Shown here: positions 6,752 through 12,259 of the stretch, piece by piece
How the letters are laid out: each line of letters opens with the position of its first letter
Numbering within the stretch: position 1 is the stretch's first letter
NCBI GenBank assembly: GCA_013215025.1
Contig: JABSRR010000029.1
Coordinates: forward strand, 1-12,259
Direction of reading: 5' to 3'
Source of the DNA: Pseudomonadales bacterium
Lineage (GTDB): Bacteria > Pseudomonadota > Gammaproteobacteria > Pseudomonadales > DT-91
Length of the DNA: 12,259 nt
Translations under genes and position numbers: made by a program
Notes under the pieces: model-generated
Database searches by the model: none
What the model saw: the letters and a program-made list of their open reading frames with translations, nothing else
What the model was told of the DNA's origin: nothing

Positions 6752-6988
6752 TTAATCATGCGGCGCTGGCGCCACTAACTTACTCACTACTATGTTGACC
6801 AAAGGGGCAACGATTAAGACGCAGGGGAAAGCCACAACAAAAGCAAAGCCCCAGGCCTTAAGCCAAATCAGGCCTATGCCTTCAACCCAACCGATATTGA
6901 ATAAAGTGATGACAATCGACATCAGGCAGGACATAAATAAAGCCATAAAAAAAGAAAATACAACGGGGCGGTATTGGCTGGCTAACAT
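6752..6988 (-). CDS. DUF2798 small two-helix membrane protein
   Basis: This is a 78-residue protein with two predicted membrane helices, about 8-31 and 42-70. The pattern FSFFMALFMSCLMSIVITL, a Trp-rich turn (WLKAWGFAFVVAFP) and a final VAPLVNIVVSKLV matches DUF2798. That family is common in proteobacteria and has no established function. Its length is normal for the family. The ATG has only a weak GAG upstream, and a small hairpin (CTACT/AGTAG, 6995-7006) lies over the ribosome binding region. Three AAGTTARACC repeats sit 46-89 bp upstream of the start and may control it (inference). A shared function with the neighbouring DM13 gene cannot be shown from sequence. Confidence 0.82.
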   Translation of the reverse strand: MLASQYRPVVFSFFMALFMSCLMSIVITLFNIGWVEGIGLIWLKAWGFAFVVAFPCVLIVAPLVNIVVSKLVAPAPHD

Positions 6989-7033
6989 ATCTATCTACTC
7001 AAGTAGGTTTATGTGAAAATTCTTTTTATTGAG

Positions 7034-7077
7034 GGTCTAACTTATATATGGTTTAACTTTTTTACATGGTCTAACTT
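7034..7077 (-). repeat. Three direct AAGTTARACC repeats upstream of the DUF2798 gene
   Basis: Read on the minus strand, AAGTTAGACC (7068-7077), AAGTTAAACC (7050-7059) and AAGTTAGACC (7034-7043) recur with start spacings of 18 and 16 bp. A decayed fourth copy, AGCTAGGCC, lies at 7092-7100. All are in the 5' region of DUF2798 in the same orientation. This looks like a set of protein-binding sites or the remains of a tandem duplication. Confidence 0.5.
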
Positions 7078-7119
7078 CTTCTCACTTTCATGGCCTAGCT
7101 GCTACATGATTTATAAACC

Positions 7120-7260
7120 TTACAAGACCACTGGCTTATGCGCTGTCTTCGGCTTGAATATATGCGCTTGAATATATGTACTCAAATATATGCATAAGGT
7201 TAATGCTATGCTCACTGCGATTAAAGTTACTATGGTGAGTAGCAAGGCATCAAATATCAT
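7120..7260 (-). CDS. Possible 46-residue single-pass membrane miniprotein
   Basis: This minus-strand frame opens with ATG (7258-7260) and closes with TAA (7120-7122). The product begins MIFDALLLTIVTLIAVSIAL. Residues 5-28 form a continuous hydrophobic stretch with no charged residue. A polar, basic tail follows (HIFKPKTAHKP). Such a layout is typical of bacterial small membrane proteins. Against it, there is no clear ribosome binding site (only TTTTTATTTG precedes the ATG), and the frame overlaps a 14-bp tandem repeat whose period is not a multiple of three. An in-frame TTG directly before the ATG is an alternative start. I know no homologue. It lies in the same direction as DUF2798. Confidence 0.33.
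   Translation of the reverse strand: MIFDALLLTIVTLIAVSIALTLCIYLSTYIQAHIFKPKTAHKPVVL
7152..7193. repeat. Three tandem 14-bp repeats
   Basis: Three adjoining units (7152-7165, 7166-7179, 7180-7193) follow the pattern GCTTGAATATATGC. Units one and two differ only at the last base; unit three begins ACTCAAATATATGC. The array falls in the 3' half of the putative miniprotein frame. Its origin is probably slippage, and any function is unknown. Confidence 0.8.
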
Positions 7261-7278
7261 CAAATAAAAAGATTATAG

Positions 7279-7314
7279 AGCAGCTTAACGCAAATTGCGT
7301 TTCAAAGGGCTGCT
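7279..7314. repeat. Nested inverted repeat upstream of the putative miniprotein
   Basis: An inner near-perfect dyad AACGCAAATTGCGTT (7287-7301) is enclosed by AGCAGC (7279-7284) and GCTGCT (7309-7314). As RNA it could fold into a hairpin with an internal loop. As DNA the inner part could be a binding site. No T run follows on either strand, so it is not a convincing terminator. Confidence 0.4.
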
Positions 7315-7340
7315 GAGGGGTAATTTCTTGGCTATTGGAT

Positions 7341-7366
7341 AAAAAAATACCCGCATAGTGCGGGTA
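7341..7366 (-). terminator. Intrinsic terminator of the aroQ-accBC unit
   Basis: TACCCGCA (7348-7355) and TGCGGGTA (7359-7366) form a perfect 8-bp stem with a 3-nt loop. Seven A residues at 7341-7347 become a U run on the minus strand. It lies 54 bp after the accC stop codon, so the acc transcript should end here. Confidence 0.92.
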
Positions 7367-7419
7367 TAGATATTCATTACGGCTGATCAAGCTATCGGGC
7401 CATATAAATATAAGTAAGT

Positions 7420-8760
7420 TTATAGGCCTAGCTTTTTCTCTAAGTAGTGAATATTCACGCCCCCTTCAATAAATGCAGCGTCGTTGCAGAGGTCGCGTTG
7501 CAGAGGGGTGTTAGTTTTGATGCCCTCGACCAACAGTTCATCCAGCGCACAGCTCATACGAGCTAGTGCCGCCTTGCGGTCTCGTGCGTGGGTAATCACC
7601 TTGGCAATCATAGAGTCATAATGCGGCGGTACGCTATAGCCAGAATAGATGTGTGAATCAACCCGAACGCCTAAACCACCAGGCGCGTGGTAATGCGTAA
7701 TTTTGCCAGGGCTTGGCATGAAGGTGTTTGGATCTTCCGCATTGATTCGACATTCAAAGGCATGGCCTTTGATGCTGACATCTTGTTGCTGAATGCTCAA
7801 CTTTTGGCCCGAGGCAATACGCAGCTGTTCTTTGACAATGTCGATACCGGTCACCATTTCGGTGACGCAGTGCTCAACTTGCACACGAGTATTCATTTCA
7901 ATGAAATAGAAGCGCTCATCTTCGTAAAGAAATTCAAATGTGCCCGCGCCTTCATAGCCAATGTCGAGGCAAGCTTTGGTGCAAGCATCATATACCTCTT
8001 GCCTTACAGCATCGGGAATCTTCGGTGCAGGTGCTTCTTCAATCACTTTTTGATGCCGGCGCTGTAAAGAACAGTCTCGATCTGCAAGGTGAATCGCATT
8101 ACCCTTGCCATCTGCCAGTACCTGAATCTCAACGTGACGTGGATTCTCTAAGAACTTCTCCATATATACCGTTGCGTCGCCAAAAGCAGTCTTCGCCTCT
8201 GTTTGCGTTACATGGATAGAGTTTAACAATGAGCCCTCGGAATGCACGACGCGCATGCCACGTCCACCACCACCTGCAGCGGCTTTAATAATGACGGGAT
8301 AACCGATTTCACGCGCGATACGCATAGTGCGTTCATTGTCATCGGTGAGTGGACCATTTGAGCCTGGTACGGTTGGCACGCCGGCCTCCTGCATCGCTGC
8401 AATGGCGGCAACTTTGTCGCCCATCATGCGAATACACTTAGCTGATGGACCGATAAATTTAAAGCCTGAATTGGTGAGCTGTTCGGCGAAGTCAGCATTC
8501 TCGGCTAAAAATCCGTAGCCAGGATGCACAGCTTCTGCACCGGTAACCTCGCAGGCAGCAATAATTGAAGGAATGTGCAAGTAGCTTTGCGGAGATGGCG
8601 CTGGGCCAATACATACCGATTCGTCAGCCAGGTGAACATGCATTAAGTCTTTATCGGCAGTAGAGTGCACAGCGACAGTTTTGATGCCCAGCTCTTTGCA
8701 GGCTCGTAACACGCGAAGTGCAATCTCACCCCGGTTGGCGATGAGAACTTTATCTAACAT
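7420..8760 (-). CDS. accC: Biotin carboxylase subunit of acetyl-CoA carboxylase
   Basis: AccC carboxylates biotin on AccB with ATP and bicarbonate, the first half of the committed step of fatty acid synthesis, in the cytosol. I start it at the ATG at 8760, which gives [16 protein letters not shown] and 446 residues, the family length. A longer frame reaches 8781 but overlaps accB, whereas AAGAGG sits properly before 8760. The ATP-grasp residues match E. coli numbering: Lys116, Lys159, the glycine loop 163-166, His209, His236, Glu276, Glu288, Asn290, Arg292, Gln294, Val295, Glu296 and Arg338. One oddity is Cys298, in VEHCVTE, where the relatives I recall have proline (VEHPVTE). The gene starts 13 bp after the accB stop and ends at a strong terminator. 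Confidence 0.98.
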   Translation of the reverse strand: MLDKVLIANRGEIALRVLRACKELGIKTVAVHSTADKDLMHVHLADESVCIGPAPSPQSYLHIPSIIAACEVTGAEAVHPGYGFLAENADFAEQLTNSGFKFIGPSAKCIRMMGDKVAAIAAMQEAGVPTVPGSNGPLTDDNERTMRIAREIGYPVIIKAAAGGGGRGMRVVHSEGSLLNSIHVTQTEAKTAFGDATVYMEKFLENPRHVEIQVLADGKGNAIHLADRDCSLQRRHQKVIEEAPAPKIPDAVRQEVYDACTKACLDIGYEGAGTFEFLYEDERFYFIEMNTRVQVEHCVTEMVTGIDIVKEQLRIASGQKLSIQQQDVSIKGHAFECRINAEDPNTFMPSPGKITHYHAPGGLGVRVDSHIYSGYSVPPHYDSMIAKVITHARDRKAALARMSCALDELLVEGIKTNTPLQRDLCNDAAFIEGGVNIHYLEKKLGL

Positions 8761-8773
8761 TTGGATGGCCTCT

Positions 8774-9235
8774 TTATGCAATCACAACCATGGGCTGATC
8801 AAATTCTAGCGGTTGGCCATCTTCAACCAGAATAGCTTCAATTACGCCGGATTTATCGGCTTCGATTTGGTTCATCATTTTCATGGCTTCGACAATACAG
8901 ATCACGTCACCGGCTTTAACACTTTGGCCAACTTCAATAAATGGCGCAGCATCGGGTGCAGGGGAGCGATAAAAAGTGCCAACCATCGGTGAGTTAACGG
9001 TATGACCTGCCGGTGCAGCACTGGCCGGTGCTGGGCTTTCAGCGCTAGCGGCAGCGGGTGCGGCAGCGGGAGTCGCAGCGACGGGTGCAGCAGCCACTAC
9101 CTGTGGAGCAGCAACCGTTGCTACGCCGGTATTACGGGTGATGCGAACCGATTCTTCACCTTCTTTGATCTCCAGTTCATCGATATTCGACTCTTCGAGT
9201 AGTTCGATCAATTTTTTTACTTTTCTGATATCCAT
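8774..9235 (-). CDS. accB: Biotin carboxyl carrier protein of acetyl-CoA carboxylase
   Basis: AccB carries the biotin that AccC carboxylates and that the carboxyltransferase AccAD unloads onto acetyl-CoA. This 153-residue protein starts [23 protein letters not shown], the usual N-terminal segment. A flexible Ala/Pro-rich linker follows at about 39-77, and then a biotinyl domain at about 78-153. The biotin attachment site is Lys119 in [11 protein letters not shown], and the characteristic thumb begins near [22 protein letters not shown]. The length is normal for the family. AAGAG precedes the ATG at about 7 nt. It is followed closely by accC and lies 99 bp after aroQ. Confidence 0.98.
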   Translation of the reverse strand: MDIRKVKKLIELLEESNIDELEIKEGEESVRITRNTGVATVAAPQVVAAAPVAATPAAAPAAASAESPAPASAAPAGHTVNSPMVGTFYRSPAPDAAPFIEVGQSVKAGDVICIVEAMKMMNQIEADKSGVIEAILVEDGQPLEFDQPMVVIA

Positions 9236-9334
9236 GGTTTAACTCTTATTGTTGTCGCTAATTGTTGTCATTAATTTGTTCAACGCCGCTCGCTAAGTTT
9301 CGCTAAGTTTGGCATTGGCGTTTCAAAGTTTGCC
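9236..9334 (-). other. aroQ-accB spacer with short duplications and a long-range inverted repeat
   Basis: CGCTAAGTTT is duplicated head-to-tail (9291-9300, 9301-9310). ATTGTTGTC occurs twice, 13 bp apart (9248-9256, 9261-9269). AACGCC (9282-9287) and GGCGTT (9317-9322) could pair across a 29-nt loop. The spacer could be a structured accB leader. I see no U-run terminator, so transcription probably runs from aroQ into accB. Confidence 0.4.
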
Positions 9335-9787
9335 TTATTCGATGTTGCGCTGTTGAATTAAGTCGATAGCGGCGGTCATCGCTAAGGCGTAGCTATTAGC
9401 ACCAAAGCCTGCGATAACCCCCTCGGCAATATCGGCGAAAAAAGACTGATGGCGAAACGCTTCGCGTTGGTGGATGTTTGATAAGTGCAATTCAATAAAG
9501 GGCAGTTCAACAGCCAAGATGGCATCGCGTAATGCAATGGATGTATGGGTAAATGCGCCGGGGTTAAATAATAAAAACGCCGTGTCATCGTGTCGTGTTG
9601 CATGAATGCGCTCAATGAGATCGGCTTCACTATTGGCTTGCAGTGTTGCAAAGCCTAACCCAGCCGATTCCGCAAGTTGGCTTAGCATCTGGTTTATATC
9701 GTCCAGCGTCTCATGGCCATAGCGTTCAGGCTCACGTGTGCCAAGAAGATTGAGGTTGGGTCCATGAAGCACGAGCACAGAAGCCAT
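9335..9787 (-). CDS. aroQ: 3-dehydroquinate dehydratase, type II
   Basis: AroQ converts 3-dehydroquinate to 3-dehydroshikimate, the third step of the shikimate pathway, as a cytosolic dodecamer. From the ATG at 9787 it is 150 residues, normal for the family. A GTG at 9796 in the same frame is only a few bases from the AAAGG site, whereas 9787 has ideal spacing. Motifs are clear: GPNLNLLGTREP at 9-20, catalytic Tyr23, NPGAFTHTS with Asn75 and His81, ELHLSNIH with catalytic His101, and Arg112. These positions coincide with the type II enzymes of known structure as I recall them. It leads the aroQ-accB-accC unit. A promoter candidate lies just upstream. Confidence 0.98.
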   Translation of the reverse strand: MASVLVLHGPNLNLLGTREPERYGHETLDDINQMLSQLAESAGLGFATLQANSEADLIERIHATRHDDTAFLLFNPGAFTHTSIALRDAILAVELPFIELHLSNIHQREAFRHQSFFADIAEGVIAGFGANSYALAMTAAIDLIQQRNIE

Positions 9788-9817
9788 TGCATTCACCTTT
9801 TTATAAAATTGCGAAAC

Positions 9818-9846
9818 ATTCTGCCTTGTAGAAATCGCGCTGTCTA
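9818..9846 (-). promoter_or_regulatory. Candidate promoter of aroQ-accB-accC
   Basis: On the minus strand TAGACA (9841-9846, 5 of 6 matches) is followed after exactly 17 nt by CAGAAT (9818-9823, 4 of 6). This would start transcription near 9811 and leave a leader of about 24 nt containing the AAAGG ribosome binding site of aroQ. Confidence 0.42.
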
Positions 9847-9855
9847 GTGATTGCT

Positions 9856-9874
9856 AAAAAAAAGCGAAGATCGC
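9856..9874 (-). terminator. Weak candidate terminator downstream of dsbD
   Basis: On the minus strand GCGA-TCT-TCGC forms a short 4-bp hairpin followed directly by eight T residues (A run 9856-9863 on the plus strand). The stem is short, but the position, 164 bp after the dsbD stop and just before the aroQ promoter candidate, makes sense. The rest of the 250-bp gap 9788-10037 shows only the short palindrome ATGACGTCAT at 9881-9890. Confidence 0.38.
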
Positions 9875-10037
9875 GACACGATGACGTCATTTGGCGCCAC
9901 CGAGTTCTTGTAAATATTGCTGACAGTGGCTTAAAGATGGCTTTGAAAACTAAACTTAGTGCTAAAAAGCTATGTTATAGCTTTTCATGGCGCCTAAAAC
10001 GCAGTAAATATTCAGGGTGAAAAAAGTTAGTGTGTAC

Positions 10038-11951
10038 TCACTTTATTTTTTGAATGGCGTCGAGTACCAATTGATCATTGAGTAGCTGTGGCAGGATTTG
10101 CGCATCGGCCTCAGGGTCTGTTGGGAAAAGTAGATATAGCGGTATGCCAGAGCGACCATATTGCTCCAGTAGCTCAGTAATAGCAGGGTCATAGTTAGTC
10201 CAGTCGCCAACCATATACTGAATGCCTGCGTCACGAAACGCCTGCTGAATATGTGCATTACCCAGCGTACGTTGTTTATTCGCAAGGCAAGTGATACACC
10301 AGTCAGCGGTGAGTTCAATAAAGACGGCTTGCCCTTGTTGACGCAATTGTTTCAGAGTGTCAGCAGAATAATTAATATGTCCAAGCGCTAATTTTTCACT
10401 GCGCTTTGATTCTGCGCTTTGCAGCATCGGGCTGGCAATAAACAGCGCAATAGCTATGCAGCCTATGATGGCAATAACTCTGCCAAGTGGGTGTTGAAAT
10501 TTTAAGCACCATATAATAAATACCACTGCAGTAAGAGCGAGCAACATGGCGGCCAGGGTGTTGCTTGAGGTTTGGTTTGAAAGCACCCACAGTAGCCAAA
10601 TGACCGTCAGATATAGTGGGAAGGCGAAAAATTCTTTCAGCTTAACCATCCATAGGCCTGGCTTTGGTAGCCACTGCTCGAGCGTTGGGATGAAAGTGAT
10701 CAAGGTTAAAGGTAGCGCCATACCAAATCCTAGCGCTACAAATACTGCAATTGCCGCAGCATTACTTTGAGTTAAGGCGAAGCCAAGTGCTGAACCCATA
10801 AATGGTGCCGTACAGGGGCTGGCAACAACAACGGCTAGAACCCCAGTGATAAAGGCCGAAAAACACTGCCCGCCGTTAGAACGTGGCGATGTAGTAAGGT
10901 TCTGACCCAGCCCCATGAAGCGGCTGCCAAGTTCGAAAAAACCAGAAAGTGACAAACCCAGGGTGAAAAACAATAAGCATAAACAAGCCACCAGCCAGGG
11001 CTGTTGCAGCTGAAAGCCCCAGCCAATTGCCAGCCCAGATTGGCGTAGTAAAAGCATCAATCCAGCAATCGCGGCAAAGCTTAATATCACGCCTGCCATG
11101 TAGCTGAGGCCTAGCATTCGATGAGATGCATTCGCTTGCTGTAACTGCATGAGCTTGATGCTCAGCACAGGCAATACACATGGCATCAAGTTTAGAATTA
11201 AGCCGCCTAAAAATGCACCCAGTATTGCCGCCCAAAAGCCAAACGATGCTGTAGTAGTCTCAGTGCTAAGTGATCCATTGCCAGTAAAATCTGTGGCCTT
11301 CGCTAACTGATCTTGATAGCGATTTGGATCGATAAAACTAAAGCTTTGCTGCTGCCAGTCTAACTGCACATACACATCATAAGGTGGATAGCATAGCCCG
11401 GCGTCAGCACAGCCTTGCGATTGAAAGCGAAGTAGCTCAGGCTGCTGATCGCGCGGAAACGTCAGTGGGATGACAACCTGATGGTAATAGGTTTCAACCT
11501 CACCAAAGTATTCATCCATTGTAAGCTTGCCGGCGGGCAGCTCAGCAGTTAAAGGCCATTCTTGCGCAGCGCCCCCGGCGTCATGTGAGGCAATATAAAA
11601 TTGTTTAAAGCCATGTTTGTATAAGTAATGGTCAGCTGCAGCGAGCCAAATTGCTTTGAGGGTTACCGTATTGCTTTGCTCATCGCTGGCATCGCTGGAG
11701 TCGCTGGAATCGCTAAAGTCGAGCTGCAGTTGATAGGCTTGTTCTACGGGCAGAAAATCATCATTGCTGCCGTTTATAGCGGCAAATGTCTCCGCATTGG
11801 TTTGCTTTAGCAGCGGGCTAGTATTTTGTTGCGCATGGCTAAATTCGACGACACAGAGCAGTAATAATGCTAGGCCAGTTAAATAAAAAAGGCTCAGGCG
11901 AGGTGAGTGAATTTTGGCTGTGAGCACATAAGTTGTTAAAAAATTTGGCAT
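10038..11951 (-). CDS. dsbD: Thiol:disulfide interchange protein DsbD
   Basis: DsbD moves electrons from cytosolic thioredoxin across the inner membrane to periplasmic partners such as DsbC, DsbG and CcmG. This 637-residue protein has all three modules. A signal peptide ends near FSHA (Ala40). The periplasmic alpha domain has the pair Cys181/Cys187 in GCADAGLCYPP. The membrane domain (about 236-510) has Cys258 in MPCVLP and Cys380 in SPCTAPF. The C-terminal thioredoxin domain has WCITC (Cys552, Cys555) and cis-Pro604. It is longer than the E. coli protein (565 residues), partly from an Asp/Ser-rich insertion at about 80-92 and extra residues before the alpha domain. The alpha domain matches DsbD more than ScsB. 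No good ribosome binding site precedes the ATG, and the n-region of the signal is unusually long (about 19 residues), so the true start could differ. Confidence 0.96.
   Translation of the reverse strand: MPNFLTTYVLTAKIHSPRLSLFYLTGLALLLLCVVEFSHAQQNTSPLLKQTNAETFAAINGSNDDFLPVEQAYQLQLDFSDSSDSSDASDEQSNTVTLKAIWLAAADHYLYKHGFKQFYIASHDAGGAAQEWPLTAELPAGKLTMDEYFGEVETYYHQVVIPLTFPRDQQPELLRFQSQGCADAGLCYPPYDVYVQLDWQQQSFSFIDPNRYQDQLAKATDFTGNGSLSTETTTASFGFWAAILGAFLGGLILNLMPCVLPVLSIKLMQLQQANASHRMLGLSYMAGVILSFAAIAGLMLLLRQSGLAIGWGFQLQQPWLVACLCLLFFTLGLSLSGFFELGSRFMGLGQNLTTSPRSNGGQCFSAFITGVLAVVVASPCTAPFMGSALGFALTQSNAAAIAVFVALGFGMALPLTLITFIPTLEQWLPKPGLWMVKLKEFFAFPLYLTVIWLLWVLSNQTSSNTLAAMLLALTAVVFIIWCLKFQHPLGRVIAIIGCIAIALFIASPMLQSAESKRSEKLALGHINYSADTLKQLRQQGQAVFIELTADWCITCLANKQRTLGNAHIQQAFRDAGIQYMVGDWTNYDPAITELLEQYGRSGIPLYLLFPTDPEADAQILPQLLNDQLVLDAIQKIK
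11683..11718. repeat. Four tandem 9-bp repeats inside dsbD
   Basis: Four units of the pattern TCGCTGGAN (11683-11691, 11692-11700, 11701-11709, 11710-11718, the last TCGCTAAAG) encode the Asp/Ser run of the alpha domain on the minus strand. The 9-bp period keeps the reading frame, so copy-number changes would lengthen or shorten a surface loop only. Confidence 0.85.
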
Positions 11952-12048
11952 AAAAATCGGTTTATTCAGTCGTGACCTTGTAACAATGGCATGATTAAAG
12001 GTAATTAAGCTTGCCTTATTTTTTGCGTAAATGATACGTCGCTTGCGC

Positions 12049-12054
12049 TATAAT
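12049..12054 (+). promoter_or_regulatory. Candidate -10 element of the divergent exported-protein gene
   Basis: TATAAT is a perfect -10 hexamer, 41 bp before the ATG at 12095. The best -35 candidate, TTGCGT (12023-12028), is 20 nt upstream, which is longer than usual. It lies in the 143-bp gap between dsbD and the next gene. I could not settle on a dsbD promoter in the same gap. Confidence 0.4.
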
Positions 12055-12094
12055 CAGCTTTTATTTATCAGAGTAAGTGGCGGTGATTAACACA

Positions 12095-12259
12095 ATGTTA
12101 TACCAAAAAAGTGCCTACGATAGTGCCCGTAAAATTAGCCTGCAGAAATTTTTGTGCCTGTTGATTGTTTTATACAGTTGCACCATTAGTAAGCAGACTT
12201 TGGCTTGTGAGTCGCAGCATGCGCATGCTGAGGCAAGGCCAGCCAATGCCAACATAGAG
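12095..12259 (+). CDS. N-terminus of an unrecognised exported protein (cut by window end)
   Basis: Fifty-five codons are open to the window edge without a stop. The product starts MLYQKSAYDSARKISLQKFL, with a basic n-region, and continues with a hydrophobic core, CLLIVLYSCTI (about 21-31). It then has TLACES, after which the signal could be cleaved. Cysteines at 29 and 38 make a lipoprotein conceivable, but neither context fits the lipobox well. GGTGA lies 8 nt before the ATG; an in-frame GTG at 12083 is a weaker alternative start. It is divergent from dsbD. The remaining residues are rich in Ala, His and Glu, and I recognise no family. Confidence 0.6.
   Translation, partial: MLYQKSAYDSARKISLQKFLCLLIVLYSCTISKQTLACESQHAHAEARPANANIE

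Larger units (their letters stand above)
6989..7419. other. 431-bp AT-rich intergenic stretch between DUF2798 and accC
   Basis: Apart from the low-confidence miniprotein, this stretch has no gene that I can support. It contains the AAGTTARACC repeats, the 14-bp tandem array, a nested inverted repeat and the acc terminator. There is no tRNA, no known riboswitch pattern and no insertion-sequence end that I can recognise. Confidence 0.6.

Noticed and set aside
7034..7193. CRISPR array from the short repeats after DUF2798
   Set aside because: The units are 10 and 14 bp, too short, without regular spacers of unique sequence and without cas genes nearby.
7687..8219. Plus-strand frames of 93 and 126 codons opposite accC
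   Set aside because: They are antisense shadows of a strongly conserved housekeeping gene and have no domain signature.
8761..8781. Longer accC start adding MHKEAIQ
   Set aside because: It overlaps the accB stop and extends beyond the conserved [11 protein letters not shown] start, which has its own ribosome binding site.
9788..9796. GTG start of aroQ adding three residues
   Set aside because: The AAAGG site is directly adjacent to it, whereas it is ideally spaced for the ATG at 9787.
9881..9890. Perfect palindrome ATGACGTCAT between dsbD and aroQ
   Set aside because: A 10-bp palindrome is expected by chance about a dozen times in 12 kb, and nothing else marks it as a site.
10038..11951. 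Reading the DsbD gene as ScsB of a copper-resistance locus, given the ScsD-like gene in the window
   Set aside because: The alpha domain GCADAGLCYPP and overall layout fit DsbD, and the two genes are 5.7 kb apart with no other scs gene.

Overview
The window looks like chromosomal DNA of a gammaproteobacterium of moderate, slightly AT-leaning composition. The best taxonomic clue is the minus-strand block dsbD, aroQ, accB, accC, a gene order familiar from Pseudomonas and related groups. The DM13, DUF2798, PhyH and outer-membrane barrel genes would suit a marine, Cellvibrionales/Spongiibacteraceae-like lineage, but that is inference. I see no phage, transposon, CRISPR, tRNA or rRNA signal.

Left part (1-2304): the 5' end of a glutathionyl-hydroquinone reductase gene (yqjG type, minus strand) is divergent from a LysR regulator that resembles E. 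coli YhaJ. The 102-bp gap between them carries a perfect inverted repeat and a second related copy, as expected for a shared operator. A secreted outer-membrane beta-barrel protein follows and ends at a bidirectional terminator.

Middle part (2309-7419): a translationally coupled SRPBCC-PhyH pair (minus) is divergent from a ScsD-like membrane-anchored thioredoxin and a cytosolic DsbA-family protein (plus). Next come an FKBP isomerase and a hot-dog thioesterase in one minus-strand operon, a DM13-domain membrane protein, and a DUF2798 two-helix membrane protein. The 431-bp stretch after DUF2798 holds three kinds of short repeats, a possible 46-residue membrane miniprotein, and the terminator of the acc operon.

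Right part (7420-12259): the acetyl-CoA carboxylase genes accB-accC (fatty acid synthesis) sit behind aroQ (shikimate pathway), with a promoter candidate in front of aroQ. Upstream is dsbD, the membrane thiol-electron transporter. Divergent from dsbD is the start of an unrecognised exported protein cut by the window end.

Thiol-redox functions recur: YqjG, the ScsD-like protein, the DsbA-family protein and DsbD. DsbD could keep the periplasmic ScsD-like CxxC reduced. I did not find a convincing undescribed multi-gene system. The most testable leads are the yqjG/LysR operator, the repeat-bearing 6989-7340 region with its putative miniprotein, and a Pro-to-Cys change beside the AccC active site.
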